Of a DNA stretch of 64,000 bases, positions 49,003-61,706 are shown in pieces. The DNA is from Sycobia sp. Sy_11 (Eukaryota; Arthropoda; Insecta; Hymenoptera; Epichrysomallidae): the NCBI GenBank assembly GCA_018907035.1, contig JACCIC010000138.1:1086001-1150000 (forward strand), written 5' to 3'. Within the stretch, counting starts at the first letter, position 1, and each line of letters starts with the position of its first letter. Position numbers and translations under genes: made by a program. Under the pieces are notes generated by a model that ran no database searches, was not told where the DNA came from, and saw only the letters and a program-made list of their open reading frames with translations.

Positions 49003-50087
49003 CTCCGTTCAAAAATATTTCTGCGATTTTAAATGGTTTCGTTAGTTGAAATTTTTTGATTTTTTGTTTTTTTTTTTTTTACCATCGTCGAGAAAAATTT
49101 ATCCGTCGTAATATTTATATAAAGGGTGGCGGCGGAATTGGGCAAGGGGGGCGGGGAGCAAACCTTTCTGGACAGGTAAAAAGAATTTCAAAAAAATTAT
49201 TTACCCGGTAGTTTTTCAACGCATTTTTGCGCACGATGTCGGATAATTTATTCGAGTAGTTATATAAAACTTTCGAGAAAAAGGCAAAGAAAAATCGAGC
49301 CCCGCGATTTTTACCGCGCGCGGTTGGACGGTGCCTGGATGACGTCAGCGATGAGCTTTAGTGACAAAGATCCGGTATAGCAAAAAACTGTGGAATTGGC
49401 GTAGAGAGTGGACCGTAGTGTTTTTTTTTGTTGCGAGGGACTAAGGATGCTCCACCGGTTAGATAGATAGATTTTGGATAGAATTTTCTGAAAAAGTCAG
49501 CATTAGTTTTTCTCATTCTATACAACATGTTGACAGTCACATTTTTTCGAGTCGCTATTTGCGTTTTGCGAAAAATAATTTTGAAAAGTAGCATTAAAAT
49601 TACTAACTCCTAGAAATTGAATAGTGCGTGATATTCTAATATAATCCGATTGACGGTTAAATTATAAGATGGTCAATCGCGACATTTTATTAAAATGCCG
49701 TAAATAAGAAATTCCGTAATAACATTCTTTTCTCCGTTTCTTGATAAATCGAGAAAAATTTATTTCCCCGCCGGAACTTTTACGCAAAGGAATTAACATT
49801 TAAATCACCGCGTCACGCGCGACAGCAAATTATTGTGAATTTCGATTCGTGGCGACTGGTGTTAACAGCATCCGCGTCATTGTCACCATATAAACGTATT
49901 GCTTGGTTTCGTTAACGCTCGCGCACGATTAACATAAATTGTTAATATTTACTTATCTCGAGCGATTATTTTTACGAAGCAATAATTTTCGGTCAATCGC
50001 TTTCAACATTGCGATGCGCAAAATGTTAATTAATATAAGAAATATAAAACAATTACCTAGGCTTTCGTTTGTGTATTAATGAACAAT
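49003..50087. other. Unique non-coding DNA
   Basis: A T run lies at 49068-49081. CAG/GTAAAA at 49170 is an isolated donor-like site. Confidence 0.42.
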
Positions 50088-50088
50088 G

Positions 50089-50141
<53 letters not shown>

Positions 50142-50147
50142 TCAATC

Positions 50148-50196
<49 letters not shown>
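50088..50196. repeat. (AAT)n followed by (TA)n
   Basis: About 16 AAT units, a short gap, then about 22 TA units. It is the longest trinucleotide array here. Confidence 0.95.
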
Positions 50197-50200
<4 letters not shown>

Positions 50201-50542
50201 ACATACTAATTTGTAACTCGAATGGTTAATCGGATACTTTGTATCTATCGTAAATACGCTACATCGTGCATCGCGCATGTGTACAGTATTCGCGCCGAAT
50301 GCGCGTATATAATAATTTCTTGGCTCGTATAAATTTTTTCACTCTCAAAGCGAGATAATCCATTATTTCCCGCACGTTTGGTTCGACTCGTATTTACGAA
50401 AAGATGAGATGAGTGAGAAGAAGAAAAAAAACTCCCGCGTATAGCGCACGCGCAGTTTTCACGTGTCCACGCGAAGAGTAATTTCGCGATTCAACGATCA
50501 ATTGACGTATACGCGCGCGAGCGGTCGTAGATCCCGAATCTT

Positions 50543-50546
<4 letters not shown>

Positions 50547-50592
<46 letters not shown>
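50547..50592. repeat. (TA)n microsatellite
   Basis: About 23 TA units. Confidence 0.93.
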
Positions 50593-50599
<7 letters not shown>

Positions 50600-50973
50600 C
50601 ACGGCATATAAATTCGACTCGTGTTATAAAGGTCGACGAATCGGCCGGGACCCGCGGTGTGGCCATGAGGTGGCGCCGCGCGATAATAAATTCGTCGTCG
50701 CAGTAATTACGAAAAGCGCCTCTGTGGCAATAAAGTAATATACCTCTCGTTCCTTTTTCCCTCTCTTCTTCTCTTTCTCTCTCTCTCTCGTTCGAGCCAC
50801 ACACCGCTGATGCGTAGCGCGTCCTGCACACAGACACTTACGTATATATATATATATATGTAATTTTCTGCTGCCTCGCACTGGGACCGGTCCTTGCGCG
50901 AGAGAGGATCCACATGGTGGGTGGGGTATTGGAGAACGTCTCGCCTTTTCATCGTTTGCTTCGCAGAGAAGGA

Positions 50974-50974
<1 letters not shown>

Positions 50975-51006
<32 letters not shown>
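50975..51006. repeat. (CA)n microsatellite
   Basis: About 16 CA units. Confidence 0.92.
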
Positions 51007-51009
<3 letters not shown>

Positions 51010-51375
51010 GCGCGTGTCGCGTCGCAGGCACAGAAATGCTTCTGGACAAGCGCGAACGAGGAGGTGGACGGGGCAGGGGGAAGGGGGAATTTCAATTAAC
51101 GCATTTGCAACGGCGTTGCGGCGGCGGCGCGACCCCCCGTCCGCTCATTACGCGGCCGCCTCTCCTCCTCGCTGATGGATAGGTCGATTATACGTTTCCG
51201 AGCCCCGCTGGAGAGGTGCGCGGAAAGGGGTAGCGGAGGATAGGGGGAGGGGGTGGTGCGCTGCGTGCACCAGGGTCTGGAGAGGGGGGGAGGCAAAGAT
51301 GCGGTATTTATTGGAATCGTTCGCGTATTAATTGCACGTCAGCGGGACTGAGAGAGATGGAAAGAGCGAGGCAGG

Positions 51376-51391
51376 GAGAGAGAGAGAGAGA

Positions 51392-51440
<49 letters not shown>

Positions 51441-51452
51441 AGAGAGAGAGAG
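51376..51452. repeat. (GA)n tract with GG interruptions
   Basis: About 77 bp, purine-only. Confidence 0.93.
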
Positions 51453-51767
51453 GGATTGGAAGATGAGAGGCACATAAGATAAGGCGAAACGTATATTATG
51501 AGCAGTTGGATTCTCTTATTATGCTGGATTCTCGATGAGATTGCCGTTTGGACATTCCTAGAGATTTTACCGGGAAACTTATACGACTGTATCGCGTATA
51601 ATACACGTTTTATCTCGATTGCGTGATTACGGAAGTTTTATTGCGAATCATTAATTTTCCATTGCTTTATATGGATATGCTCAAACCTCATTATACATTT
51701 GATTTTTTTTTTCGTTTATTTGAACAATTGTATACTTTTACTTATTTTCAATTATATTCAATTTGTA

Positions 51768-51822
51768 CACACACACATGCGCACGCACACGCACACACAC
51801 ACATACACACGCACACACACAT
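51768..51822. repeat. Interrupted (CA)n
   Basis: CA units broken by TG and GC steps. Confidence 0.88.
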
Positions 51823-51984
51823 GATTGAATTTAAAACTGAACATTGAAATGTCATGGAACTGCGCGAGTTCAACGACTTTTAAAAGATTCATAATGAACA
51901 GGATCTCTGTATCGCTTTATTTCCACTGTATAAATTAATTAATCGCTTTGTAAGATATACATCTTCTGTATGTTTTCACTCGTG

Positions 51985-51986
<2 letters not shown>

Positions 51987-52038
<52 letters not shown>
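51987..52038. repeat. (TA)n microsatellite
   Basis: About 26 TA units. Confidence 0.93.
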
Positions 52039-52039
<1 letters not shown>

Positions 52040-52042
<3 letters not shown>

Positions 52043-52866
52043 TAAATAAGCAGGTACGTATATTGGACGGAGACAAAATGCTGTACACGATGCGCGAATC
52101 GCTAATTGTACGAGTGCAAGTCGAGCGGCAATTTACTCCGTACAATCAATCATTGAATCCCATTGTCGACCGACTAATACAATCCATGTGAAACAAGTCC
52201 GCTATGTTAACTGATATTTTACAGTGACATTATCGTCGAATGGCAAATTTACAGTTGCTGAGGGCTGATTTCCTAGGGCGTCGAACATGGATCTGCTTTC
52301 CATTGACAACAGCCGAAAAGCAAATGATTTGTGCTCCCAAGTTTATTGGAACTCGCTTAAGATTATGGGTTTCTTTGTTTCGGTCTCTCTTCCGATTAAC
52401 TATCATTCACCGCCCGCTCTAAAGCTGCGGTGAAATTCAGTGAAATCCTCGTAATTTTTGATCATTGTACGATTGGAAATCGTTCGAAATTATCGAGGAT
52501 CGTTCGGTGTCCGTAGAAAGAATCCTAATGCCACTGAGTACTCATCGGCAATTTTTTGAAACTCTAGACTCATCTCTTGGCCCCCACCTATCATCCGCGT
52601 GAATGGCCAGCAGCAATGCCGGCGCCCGCAAGCTTTCCGCCCAAGGCTCTCGGCCGTACGATAACGTAATTAATACGTTAATGTAGGAGTCGACGAGTTT
52701 GCGTACACTGTTACCCCGTATATACGGATGCACCCTGGCGCCGCTTCGACAACTCGTGCCGCGTCGAGGAGGTTCGAGGCGACACCTGCGCGTGGCGCGG
52801 TTAAAAATTACTTTGGAAAGTAATAGGCGATGCCGGCATCGGACGAGCCCTAACGTCGTAGTTGAC
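52040..52866. other. Unique DNA
   Basis: An acceptor-like TGATATTTTACAG ends at 52224, followed at 52240 by a 60-codon ATG frame (MANLQLLRADFLGRR). It has no donor, no domain and no poly(A) signal, so it is not called. Confidence 0.35.
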
Positions 52867-52867
52867 G

Positions 52868-52895
52868 TATATATATATATATATATATATATATC

Positions 52896-52933
<38 letters not shown>
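52868..52933. repeat. (TA)n then (GA)n
   Basis: About 13 TA units, then about 16 GA units. Confidence 0.92.
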
Positions 52934-53084
52934 GCGGGAGAGTGTGCCGCACTGCAGGATTCGGTCGCGCCACCCGCAAGTCGATCGGTCATCCGACCAG
53001 ACCGCTCTGCCGAAAAAACTAAATCGTGACCAGCAATGGTCCCGTCATGCGGGTACGTATGCGCGCATGTGCTTTTCTTAGAAA

Positions 53085-53093
<9 letters not shown>

Positions 53094-53127
<34 letters not shown>
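53094..53127. repeat. (CT)n tract
   Basis: About 17 CT units, inverted relative to the GA tract 160 bp upstream. Confidence 0.92.
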
Positions 53128-53131
<4 letters not shown>

Positions 53132-53190
53132 TCCATAGTTACCATATACAAGTATTACGTTTTACGTATTCAAAAAATATATTAACTCCG

Positions 53191-53219
53191 CAGCAGCAGC
53201 AGCAGCACCAGCAGCAGCA
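53191..53219. repeat. (CAG)n trinucleotide array
   Basis: CAG x5, CAC, CAG x3, CAA. In one frame it encodes Q5-H-Q4. No proper exon borders are seen, so coding is not claimed. Confidence 0.8.
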
Positions 53220-53465
53220 ACCACGCACCGGGTTATCGAAATCGCTCGCTCATGCCCATGTAATATATAGTCTACATAGAACTTGACAAATCGGCCGGGA
53301 CCACCTCCTCGCATTTAATAAACGCGCGAGTCCGGGTTACATATATATATCTATATACATACGGGTGTATGTATATATATTGTATGTATACGCGTATCCA
53401 TTTTAAACGCCATTGATTGATTCGTGGACAGTGAAGTATTGAACTTTTGTGAGAAAGAAAAGAGG

Positions 53466-53466
<1 letters not shown>

Positions 53467-53503
<37 letters not shown>
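53467..53503. repeat. (GA)n tract
   Basis: About 18 GA units. Confidence 0.92.
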
Positions 53504-53505
<2 letters not shown>

Positions 53506-53660
53506 GAGAAAGAGAAAAAGGGGCAGGAGTCGGGAAAGAAGGACGAACGGCAGATCACGGTCGACGATAAGACGCGCAGCGCCGCGTCAGGAACACGCAC
53601 CCACACGACTGCGTGCGCAGACGTCCGAAGTATCCAGGCGGTCTATAGACGCGAAGTTCT

Positions 53661-53697
53661 AGACACACACGCACACGCGCGCGCGCACACACACATG
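53661..53697. repeat. (CA)n/(CG)n tract
   Basis: CA-CG-CA alternation, Z-DNA prone. Confidence 0.85.
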
Positions 53698-54263
53698 CAT
53701 ATTCGCGGAGGAGAGGACCGCTCGCTGAGCGAGCGCCTCCTTTTTTTCCGAGACACCTGCGCATTTACAGGCGCGGGCCAAAACGGCTGGGCCCGTTCGA
53801 TTTTCTTTTTCTCTCTCGTTCGCCTCGCCTCCGCTCTTCCTCTTCGTCCACTTCTCCCTCGTCTTCCTCGTCCCCTTCATGCGCCCACGGGTGGAAAAAG
53901 CGAGGGTCTTCTCGGTTTCTTCGCGACGCTTTACACGAACTGCCTCGTTCTCATCCGTCTTTTATTCTGCCCCGCTGTTTATTTCGTCGATCGCTCCGTA
54001 GCGCGCCGCATAGCGCGACGCTCCCGAGGGCGCATCGTGCGCTTTATCACGCGGAGGGCAGCGCGGTCGCGGCGAACTCGACTCTTGCCGGAAATCCCCG
54101 ATTTTCGGGAACGCGGCGCCTTTTGCGCCCCGATACTCGCGTCCTCGTTACTTAGGCGAGGCCGGCCGGCCGGCGGGAGACGGGGGGCGCGACGGATCTT
54201 TCGTGGCTTTGCGCGGAAGAGCGGCAATAACGGGCAGAGGTCGTGAAAACGGCGGCTTTCTCG

Positions 54264-54301
54264 TTACTGTCGTCGTCGTCCTTGTCGTCGTCGTAGTCGT
54301 C
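54264..54301. repeat. Imperfect (GTC)n
   Basis: GTC/GTT/GTA units after a CpG-rich block. Confidence 0.8.
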
Positions 54302-55416
54302 TCTTCGTGGTTGCCGTCGAATGGAAATTAAAAGGACTTTTCTTTTTTTTACGCGAGAGGAGCGCCGACTGGCGATTCAAGTATTTTCCCTTACGAAACG
54401 ATTGCAATTTGTAAAGGGTACCGGCGACATTGGCGAATCGGCTATTTTTGCCCGCTTGCTTGTCCTCCTTACGGTTTGTGGTTTTTTTTTTCTTCTCTCG
54501 TCTAATTGGAATGACTTACGGCCGGCCGATTACTGTAGATTAAATAGAACCTGTAAAAAAATTACAAAATGATTTCATTGCTACAACGAGGATGCCTTGG
54601 ATCGTCGTGCTTGACGAACGATTGTTAATTCTTGTATAATTTGAGCGTCGGGAATAACGTTAATTACATTACTAATTACCGGAATTCGTAACTATACGCG
54701 TTGGTGATTAGTAAAATTTTACCGACAGCGGAGTATCGCGTATGAATATCGAATCAGTGATTTTATCGAAATAATTTTACCCCTGTATTTTACATTTAAA
54801 TATAAATGCGCCATAATTATTTTTTACGCGCAGTATTGAGCGCTCCGTGCTTGTTCATTACCTCGGATACGTTTCAATTCGCGAAATCTTAATACGCATT
54901 GTAATATTTTAACAATTTCTCTCTCTCTCTCTCTCTTACATCACTATATGCGTATATTTCGAATGAATTATTTAATCGATTTATTGTCCTAAAACGATTT
55001 ACGATAAATTATTCTTCGTATTATATTCATTCCCGTATGTACAGAAAATTTCGTTTAACGCTTAATCGCGAAATATTGCCGGTGCAGGCTCGACTTTAAC
55101 TACTGCTCGGTCGGCCTCCTCGTCTCGTCCCATGCGCGATTGACCCAATTTAACGCCGCCAATCGACGGATCTCCAATCAGATAGGCGAAAGATTAGAAT
55201 TAATCGTGCCCATAAAAAATCACGGATTGATAATTATCGTCTCTGCGAGGAATTAATTTTCAATGAAGCCGGCGACACACACGGGGACTCGGGGACAACA
55301 TCCCCCTTGGCCCGGTCCAACTTGCAGGAGTAAAGACCCGTGATTAAATTAGTTATACGAATGCAAGAGCACCATCCTCCGAATATTAATGCGATCCGTC
55401 ATTGCTCTATACATGC
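54302..55416. other. Enhancer-like unique DNA
   Basis: AT-rich, high-complexity sequence with many TAATTA/AATTA cores and only one short CT tract (54918-54938). The segment 55130-55400 looks especially non-random. Confidence 0.3.

Positions 55417-55464
<48 letters not shown>
55417..55464. repeat. (TA)n microsatellite
   Basis: About 24 TA units. Confidence 0.93.
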
Positions 55465-55467
<3 letters not shown>

Positions 55468-56295
55468 TCAACCAATCGTTTTGTCGAGGACGCGCTTAAG
55501 TTAGGAAATAATTCAATAACCTCCCTGGGCCACTCCGAAAGTCGGCTATAATATTTAAGCGTATAATTGAGCATTTTATTAACTTTACATATCGAGTCCG
55601 GGGCGATATTGCTAATGGAAAATTAATATTCGCCCTCCATATACCCCCTCCCCCCCCACCCGACCGTCGATGCATAATTCAATCCCGTTCTTGCATCTTT
55701 CAAAACTCCGCCGGTCCTTTTAATTATTTATAACGTGCAATTTAATAATTGATTGATTCAATTAAAGTATTTAATATACATTATACGATATATAATGTGG
55801 AACGGATTAAATCTTCGGTGGGCAATGTATCGGAAGCGTGGATTTTATATTTAACCAATGAAATAAATAATTCGACGGTCTGAAATTCGCGATTTTTCTT
55901 TGCGCATTCGCTTTTGTACGAAGCTGTTAAAATTTTGAACAATCCGTGCCTCTGTTTCCTGGAAAGAATGATTAATGTTTGAAAGCGTTTTATCGATCTC
56001 CACTCTGACGGAGCTGATAATAAAAATTTTGCATTATTTTCGAGCGGAGCGACGTGCTCGTATAGAAACGTTCGTATCGATTTTTCGTAATTTAGCAGTA
56101 TTCGTTTTTTTTTCTTCTTTTTTATTCAATATAAGAAATTCAATTCTCAAACTGTGGTCGATGGAAATAGTCAAGGATGGAAATTTAATAGCGAGCCATC
56201 TCAAATTCGAACTTATCCTTTTCGCTCTCTAGTATTTCATTTCAAATAGAAAAGCTAAGAAGTTTAGTACATCTTCTTCGACACAGTAAATGTGG

Positions 56296-56298
<3 letters not shown>
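55465..56298. other. AT-rich unique DNA
   Basis: ATTA-rich, with a C run near 55651. The frame 55975-56232 (+) has no support. Confidence 0.4.

Positions 56299-56340
<42 letters not shown>
56299..56340. repeat. (TA)n microsatellite
   Basis: About 21 TA units. Confidence 0.93.
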
Positions 56341-56344
<4 letters not shown>

Positions 56345-56971
56345 AAATATTATATTTCACATATAAAATATCTCGCGTAAAGAAGCTTTTATTATTTTTC
56401 AACCGATGCCCTTGACTAATAAGGAATCCACGCTTATTTTCGTTTATTTTTCTGGTAAATTCGCCCGTATACATAATGCGTACGATCGTTTCAAAATCAA
56501 ATTAGCCTAATTAATGCATAACGCAACAAGCTCGTTACCGTTAAACGGCGCGTACCGCGGGATTCCTCGTAACGCGGGCAAACAACTAAATTGGACTAAT
56601 CAAAGCCGCGGCAATGAAATCGACGTCGGTTGCGTTTTCTTTTCTCTCCCCTCCCCCTCACCCTTCCTCCCTCTCTCCTCGTCCCGCCCATCTCTGCGCG
56701 ACGCGCCTCTCGGCGTACCGTGGGGGGGGGGAATAATTTACAGCTCGAATTAGATGGTAATCTGCTGAGATATGCGGCGCGATAAATAAAAAATATCCTC
56801 GCAAATTCTCATATTTATATACGATAATTTTACGGCGCATAATTCATTCGTTAATGATGTTCTTATAAGCCCGATTACTGGCAAAAACTTGGGGGCAAAG
56901 AGACGGAAAAGAAGAAGGGACGGGGTAAATGGGGAGGCGAAGAAGAAGGAGGGGGAGGAGGGTCTCCGGGG

Positions 56972-56972
<1 letters not shown>

Positions 56973-57016
<44 letters not shown>
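56973..57016. repeat. (GA)n tract
   Basis: About 21 GA units. Confidence 0.92.
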
Positions 57017-57019
<3 letters not shown>

Positions 57020-57252
57020 GGAGCGCATTTTCGACGCGAAAATTTTTCAGCGACATCGTCCTCTAACTTTAAAGCTTAGCATCCGCGCTTAAAGTCTGAC
57101 ATTATTGCGGGTGTAAAAAAGAAGGCCCTCGCCCGCCACGGGCCGCTCCACGTATTTGTACATAATATACATTATATAGGGGCCCGAAAATATTTCGAGG
57201 CTCATTTTTATATATCTCCCGACTATCCTTTGCCTCTCCACCTCTCTCCCGC

Positions 57253-57450
57253 TCTCTCTCTCTCTCTCTCTCTCTCCCTCTCCCTCTCTCTCTCAGTCTC
57301 TCTCCATCTCTGTCCGCGGGCTTTAATAAAAATCACGATGCCCCGGTCGTTATTTTGATATTTAAAAGAAGCGACGAAACGTTTCGGGGAATGAAAAAAA
57401 AGAGAAGGGGAGTGCGTCCGTCCCTCCTCCTCCTCCTCCTCCTCCTCCTC
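57253..57450. repeat. (CT)n and (CTC)n tracts
   Basis: CT from 57253 to about 57307; CTC at 57423-57450, which translates as poly-Leu or poly-Gly artefacts. Confidence 0.88.
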
Positions 57451-57740
57451 CCCCACCCCCGTTTTTATCCCCGGTCGGATTATAATTGTAAATGCTACCA
57501 TAAAGCAGGAGGCCCGGAGACCGGGCCCCCGAACCAGTCCGCGGGGGTCCCCAGGAATTCCCTCTCTGTTCCCCCATTCTCTTTCGCCCCGCCCCTCGCC
57601 CCTCGCTCCATCGGCGCTCGCGCGCGAGCGCAGCCATCCTCCGCCCGAAGAATACCCGGTCCCGCCGCGGCCGTCTGCGGCCGTACACGGATACGCGCCG
57701 TCCGCTCGCTAAATCATCGCTCCTGTCATCGGGTTCGTTA

Positions 57741-57903
57741 TCTCGCGCGCGCGCGCCCGCGCGCGCCCGCGCGTCGTCCGCTCTCGGGGCCCCCGTTGGG
57801 GCCCTCTCGATATTATATGCAGGCACGCGGCCCGGTGAGCGGCCGGCCGCGACTCTTCTCCTTCGGTACCGCGCGTGCGCGCGCGCGCGCACGCACACAC
57901 ACC
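57741..57903. repeat. Two CG-rich alternating tracts
   Basis: CG/CCG steps at 57741-57774 and CG passing to CA at 57868-57903, inside the most CpG-rich block of the window. Confidence 0.85.
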
Positions 57904-58032
57904 CCTCTTCCCGCAGCACCGCTGCACGCCCCCGTGGTCCTTTGTGCCGGGGGAGGGGAGGTAGGTCGGGCAAGAGACTTTATACTAACGAGGCTGATGT
58001 ATGGGCTTTTGCGCTTCTGGAACGAAGGGCCG

Positions 58033-58065
58033 GGTGTGTGTGTGTGTGTGTCTGTGTGTGTGTCT
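58033..58065. repeat. (TG)n tract
   Basis: TG units with one TC break. Confidence 0.88.
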
Positions 58066-58069
58066 ATCG

Positions 58070-59300
58070 TATAATAGGGCCTGGGTGCTTTAGCGGTTTT
58101 GCATTGTGGATTACAAAACGCGGAGTATAATCGAGGGGGGATTGATTGATTGATTTTTTTTTTTTTTTGTTTTTAACTCCAAGCAAACGTGGTCGGGATG
58201 AGGATAATTTTCAGTAATGCAGCGGGACATCGATATTCGGATTATTATTAATTATATATTAATCGTGGCTGTTGTTGGTTTTTCTATGGAATTGGAATTA
58301 TTCGTCGTAATAAGAGATAATTTTCATGGCCATGTAACGACCGAAAGGAGTATAGGACATCTCGAGCAGTCCCACATCGAAGTCTAGCGCGTTCGAGATT
58401 TCGCGTGGATAATGAGGAAATTGCTGATAGATTGTCTGGCCCGATGATCGGGACGATTCGTGAATTTGCTTGGGAAACTGTGGGAATTCGTTTCGGCTGC
58501 TGATTTTCTCGGCCAGTGTCGAATCCCGTCGCGTTTAGTCGCAGCAAATTACGGGATGCATCGATTCGCTTGCGGGGAAATCGCTCGGTGCCACCTTTAT
58601 CCGGAAACGATTGGGTTGTGCTGCTTTTCGTCGTTGATACTGAATCGTTGTCGCGCCTCGTCGCCCAACGAATTTCTCCTAATCCAAGCGCGGATTAATC
58701 CACTCTTGGGCAGCGCGGGCAATTTTTTTCGCTTTCCCGGGCCAGCTGTCTCTCTCTCCTAAGGAGCGCAATATCCCAAAAAGTATTGTACTATTTGTTT
58801 TAAGGTGAAAAATTCGAGGATGACGTATTATCAAGTGAATAATTCTGCATGCTTATGGTCACATTCGAGTAAAATAACGACACGTTCCACTAACTTCTAT
58901 ATTGTATGTTTCAACTTGGTGAATTTTGAATTTATTACAACTATTTATCTTCTTCATTTCAATTAGTTCTATCTGAATATTTTAATTATGAAGCAACAGT
59001 CAATACTATTAATTATGTTTCTGCAAATACGAATTCAGTACGGCGGCGATATAGAAAGTAATATATTATTTTTTATATTACATACATGAATGAAACGATG
59101 TTATACTCGTTCAGGAAGGTTTTGTTTTTTAAACAATGTTTTTAGTGTTTTTAATAATAAGCTTGATGTGACCTCGGATCTCTTCCCCTTCCTTGCTGGA
59201 TCCTAGATATTGATTTCTTTTGGCTCCACTATAACTCCGCCCACAGCCACTGTATGTGGTTTAATCTAAGCAAAGAATAATTAAGTCTATAGCTATATAT
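58070..59300. other. Unique DNA
   Basis: A short GATT repeat and T run lie near 58140-58167. The frames at 58460-58762 overlap each other; no gene is called. Confidence 0.4.
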
Positions 59301-59302
59301 AC

Positions 59303-59304
<2 letters not shown>

Positions 59305-59347
<43 letters not shown>
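59305..59347. repeat. (TA)n microsatellite
   Basis: About 20 TA units. Confidence 0.92.
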
Positions 59348-59353
<6 letters not shown>

Positions 59354-59753
59354 CATCTATGCGTATATGTAAATAGTAAACGTTTCTCGTCAATAAATAT
59401 CTCATGTAGATTTGAATCAATAATCCACGGTGCTGCTCGATTGATCTCTACGAGCGCATTGATTTTGTCCCGCAGACCTTGCGGGAGAAAAATCATTCTA
59501 ATATTTCGCTTTCGAAGGCTTCACGAATCTCGTTTTATCGAATCGTAGCTTTATGCGTTAATAATTCCGAGTTGACGTGCGATATTTCTGAGAAATTTCA
59601 TGATCGAGCATTAGAAAGCCGCCACGGCGATTACAAGCGAGATTAGCTTAGAAACGGCGAAGAAAAGCGATCGGATCTCATGGCCAATATCATTATTCCG
59701 ATATTTTAATCCTTTGCCGTTTCCAATGATTAGTAGCGCCGTCAATTTTTCAT

Positions 59754-59791
59754 ATGTGTGCGTGTGCGTGTGCGTGTGTGTGTGTATGTAT
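59754..59791. repeat. (TG/CG)n tract
   Basis: TGTGCG units, then TG. Confidence 0.88.
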
Positions 59792-60390
59792 ATCCACCAT
59801 CGGCCGCGGGATAAAATAATGCGCGTTAACGAAAATAAATCGTACCCTTTTTAATCCCCGCGATTTTCACCGGCCAAGTATGAAAAAAAAAAAAACAAAA
59901 AAAAGAAACACACGAAAAAATCTATACATGTATATACGACTATGACGAAAGGTCGTAATTTACAAATTCATTTACATATATAACAGTTTCAATACGTCTC
60001 TTCGAAAAATATACCCGCCGTAAAATTAGTATTATCACCTATACGCACAAAGTAATAATATCTATAAAGGAATATCTTAACGGGTCGGCTTTGCATTCGA
60101 GGCTGCGCTTACCGATGCGCATATTTGCACGCCAGCGCCGCGTATAATAGATGCGCGCCTGCGCAATCCGTCCCGTCGGCGATGCCGCACGAGGCCCGCG
60201 GAGTCCCGCGGAATAGGTAAACTTTCTCATTCGAAAATTAACGGTAACTATATTGCCCGCTTAACGGCGCCCCGTTAAGGAATTAGAGAATGCCATTATC
60301 GGCTTGACAAGCGGAAACGCGCGCCCGCTCGAATGGAATATTCAAATTGAGCCCCGAGATTTTTATCGTAATGATAGTTTCGTTTAAAAT

Positions 60391-60392
<2 letters not shown>

Positions 60393-60426
<34 letters not shown>
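60393..60426. repeat. (GA)n tract
   Basis: About 16 GA units. Confidence 0.9.
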
Positions 60427-60430
<4 letters not shown>

Positions 60431-60597
60431 GGGAAAAATGAACGAGAGGTCTCTCGTCTGCGCCTTGGGACCCGTCAAAACGGACAGGCTGAAAATATTA
60501 ATAATCGCCAACGGGACATACCTAATGTACCAAATTAGATTAAGCCAAATCCTTCTAATAAAGGCATAATCATGCACACTTCTTTTCTGAACGATAA

Positions 60598-60598
<1 letters not shown>

Positions 60599-60655
<57 letters not shown>

Positions 60656-60660
60656 GTACA
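60599..60660. repeat. (TA)n then (TATG)n
   Basis: About 22 TA units and four TATG units, a small version of the 47.0 kb array. Confidence 0.92.
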
Positions 60661-60834
60661 TATAAATACAAAAAAAGCACAAACTCCTCCTCGTTCGCGT
60701 CGTGCACAGCCAAAATCCTCGACGATAACGGACGACACGCTGAGCGTCCGAGCGCGAATGAACAAAAAAAAAAGAAATGAGAAAAAACGCACGCGCCTAA
60801 GACAAAAAAGAAAGGAAACAGAGGGACAGAGAAA

Positions 60835-60835
<1 letters not shown>

Positions 60836-60888
<53 letters not shown>
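60836..60888. repeat. (GA)n tract
   Basis: About 26 GA units. Confidence 0.93.
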
Positions 60889-60890
<2 letters not shown>

Positions 60891-61090
60891 ATCCCGATTA
60901 ATAACACGCCTCGCGGGCTAAAAACGCTAATTTATTGAAATGCGTAAACTCCCGGTAATTGATTAATGGCGCGCGCGGGGGCATAAACGTCGAGATCTAT
61001 ATCGCTGAAATTTCTATCTCCAGAGCGCTCACAAAAGTCCCTTCTCGGGAGGCGCGCGCGCGCCGCTGCCAATTTATAAAATCAGAAAAT

Positions 61091-61133
<43 letters not shown>
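61091..61133. repeat. (TA)n microsatellite
   Basis: About 20 TA units. Confidence 0.92.
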
Positions 61134-61136
<3 letters not shown>

Positions 61137-61221
61137 GGTCGAAGAGAGGTGTTCTCGTATAGGCGCGTCGCTGTCCGAGGCATGAATCTTCGGAACTCAG
61201 CTCTCACTTTTTAAAGACAGC

Positions 61222-61227
61222 GCCTCT

Positions 61228-61268
<41 letters not shown>
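61222..61268. repeat. (CT)n tract
   Basis: About 22 CT units. Confidence 0.92.
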
Positions 61269-61271
<3 letters not shown>

Positions 61272-61629
61272 TACAAAGCTAAAGACACGCTGACGCGTTT
61301 TCGGAGATTAAATCGCGAGGAGTGTATTTCAACAGGCTCTGACCGACCCCACCTCCGCCCCCACCCCTTTTCTAAGCGCTAGCCTTTCGGCAGGTGAACG
61401 TTGGGGCCTCGCTCACGGGTTCGCTCCTATAGACGCTTTGAAGCCTGCCTTGATTGAAATTTCAATGTTGCTTTATTGAATAACAATTGAACGAAGAAAC
61501 TGTCGGCGATTGTTTCATCGAAAATCATTTGGATCGACTTTTGTTTGAAGTTGAAAGCTTAAGCCTATAAAACGCAGTGCCGAAACTCTCCCTCCATCCG
61601 CGTATCCATTCGGACCCAAGTGTTTTAAA

Positions 61630-61635
61630 TGTATA

Positions 61636-61701
<66 letters not shown>
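61630..61701. repeat. (TA)n microsatellite, about 70 bp
   Basis: One TG interruption near the start, otherwise perfect. Confidence 0.95.

Positions 61702-61706
<5 letters not shown>

Noticed and set aside
52240..52422. 60-codon ATG frame after an acceptor-like TTTTACAG
   Set aside because: No donor or poly(A) signal, an in-frame stop just before the ATG, and no family match.
57355..58074. 239-codon plus-strand frame, the longest in the window
   Set aside because: It runs through CTC, CG and TG repeats in the most GC-rich block; the minus strand is open too and the composition is Pro/Arg/Ala-rich.
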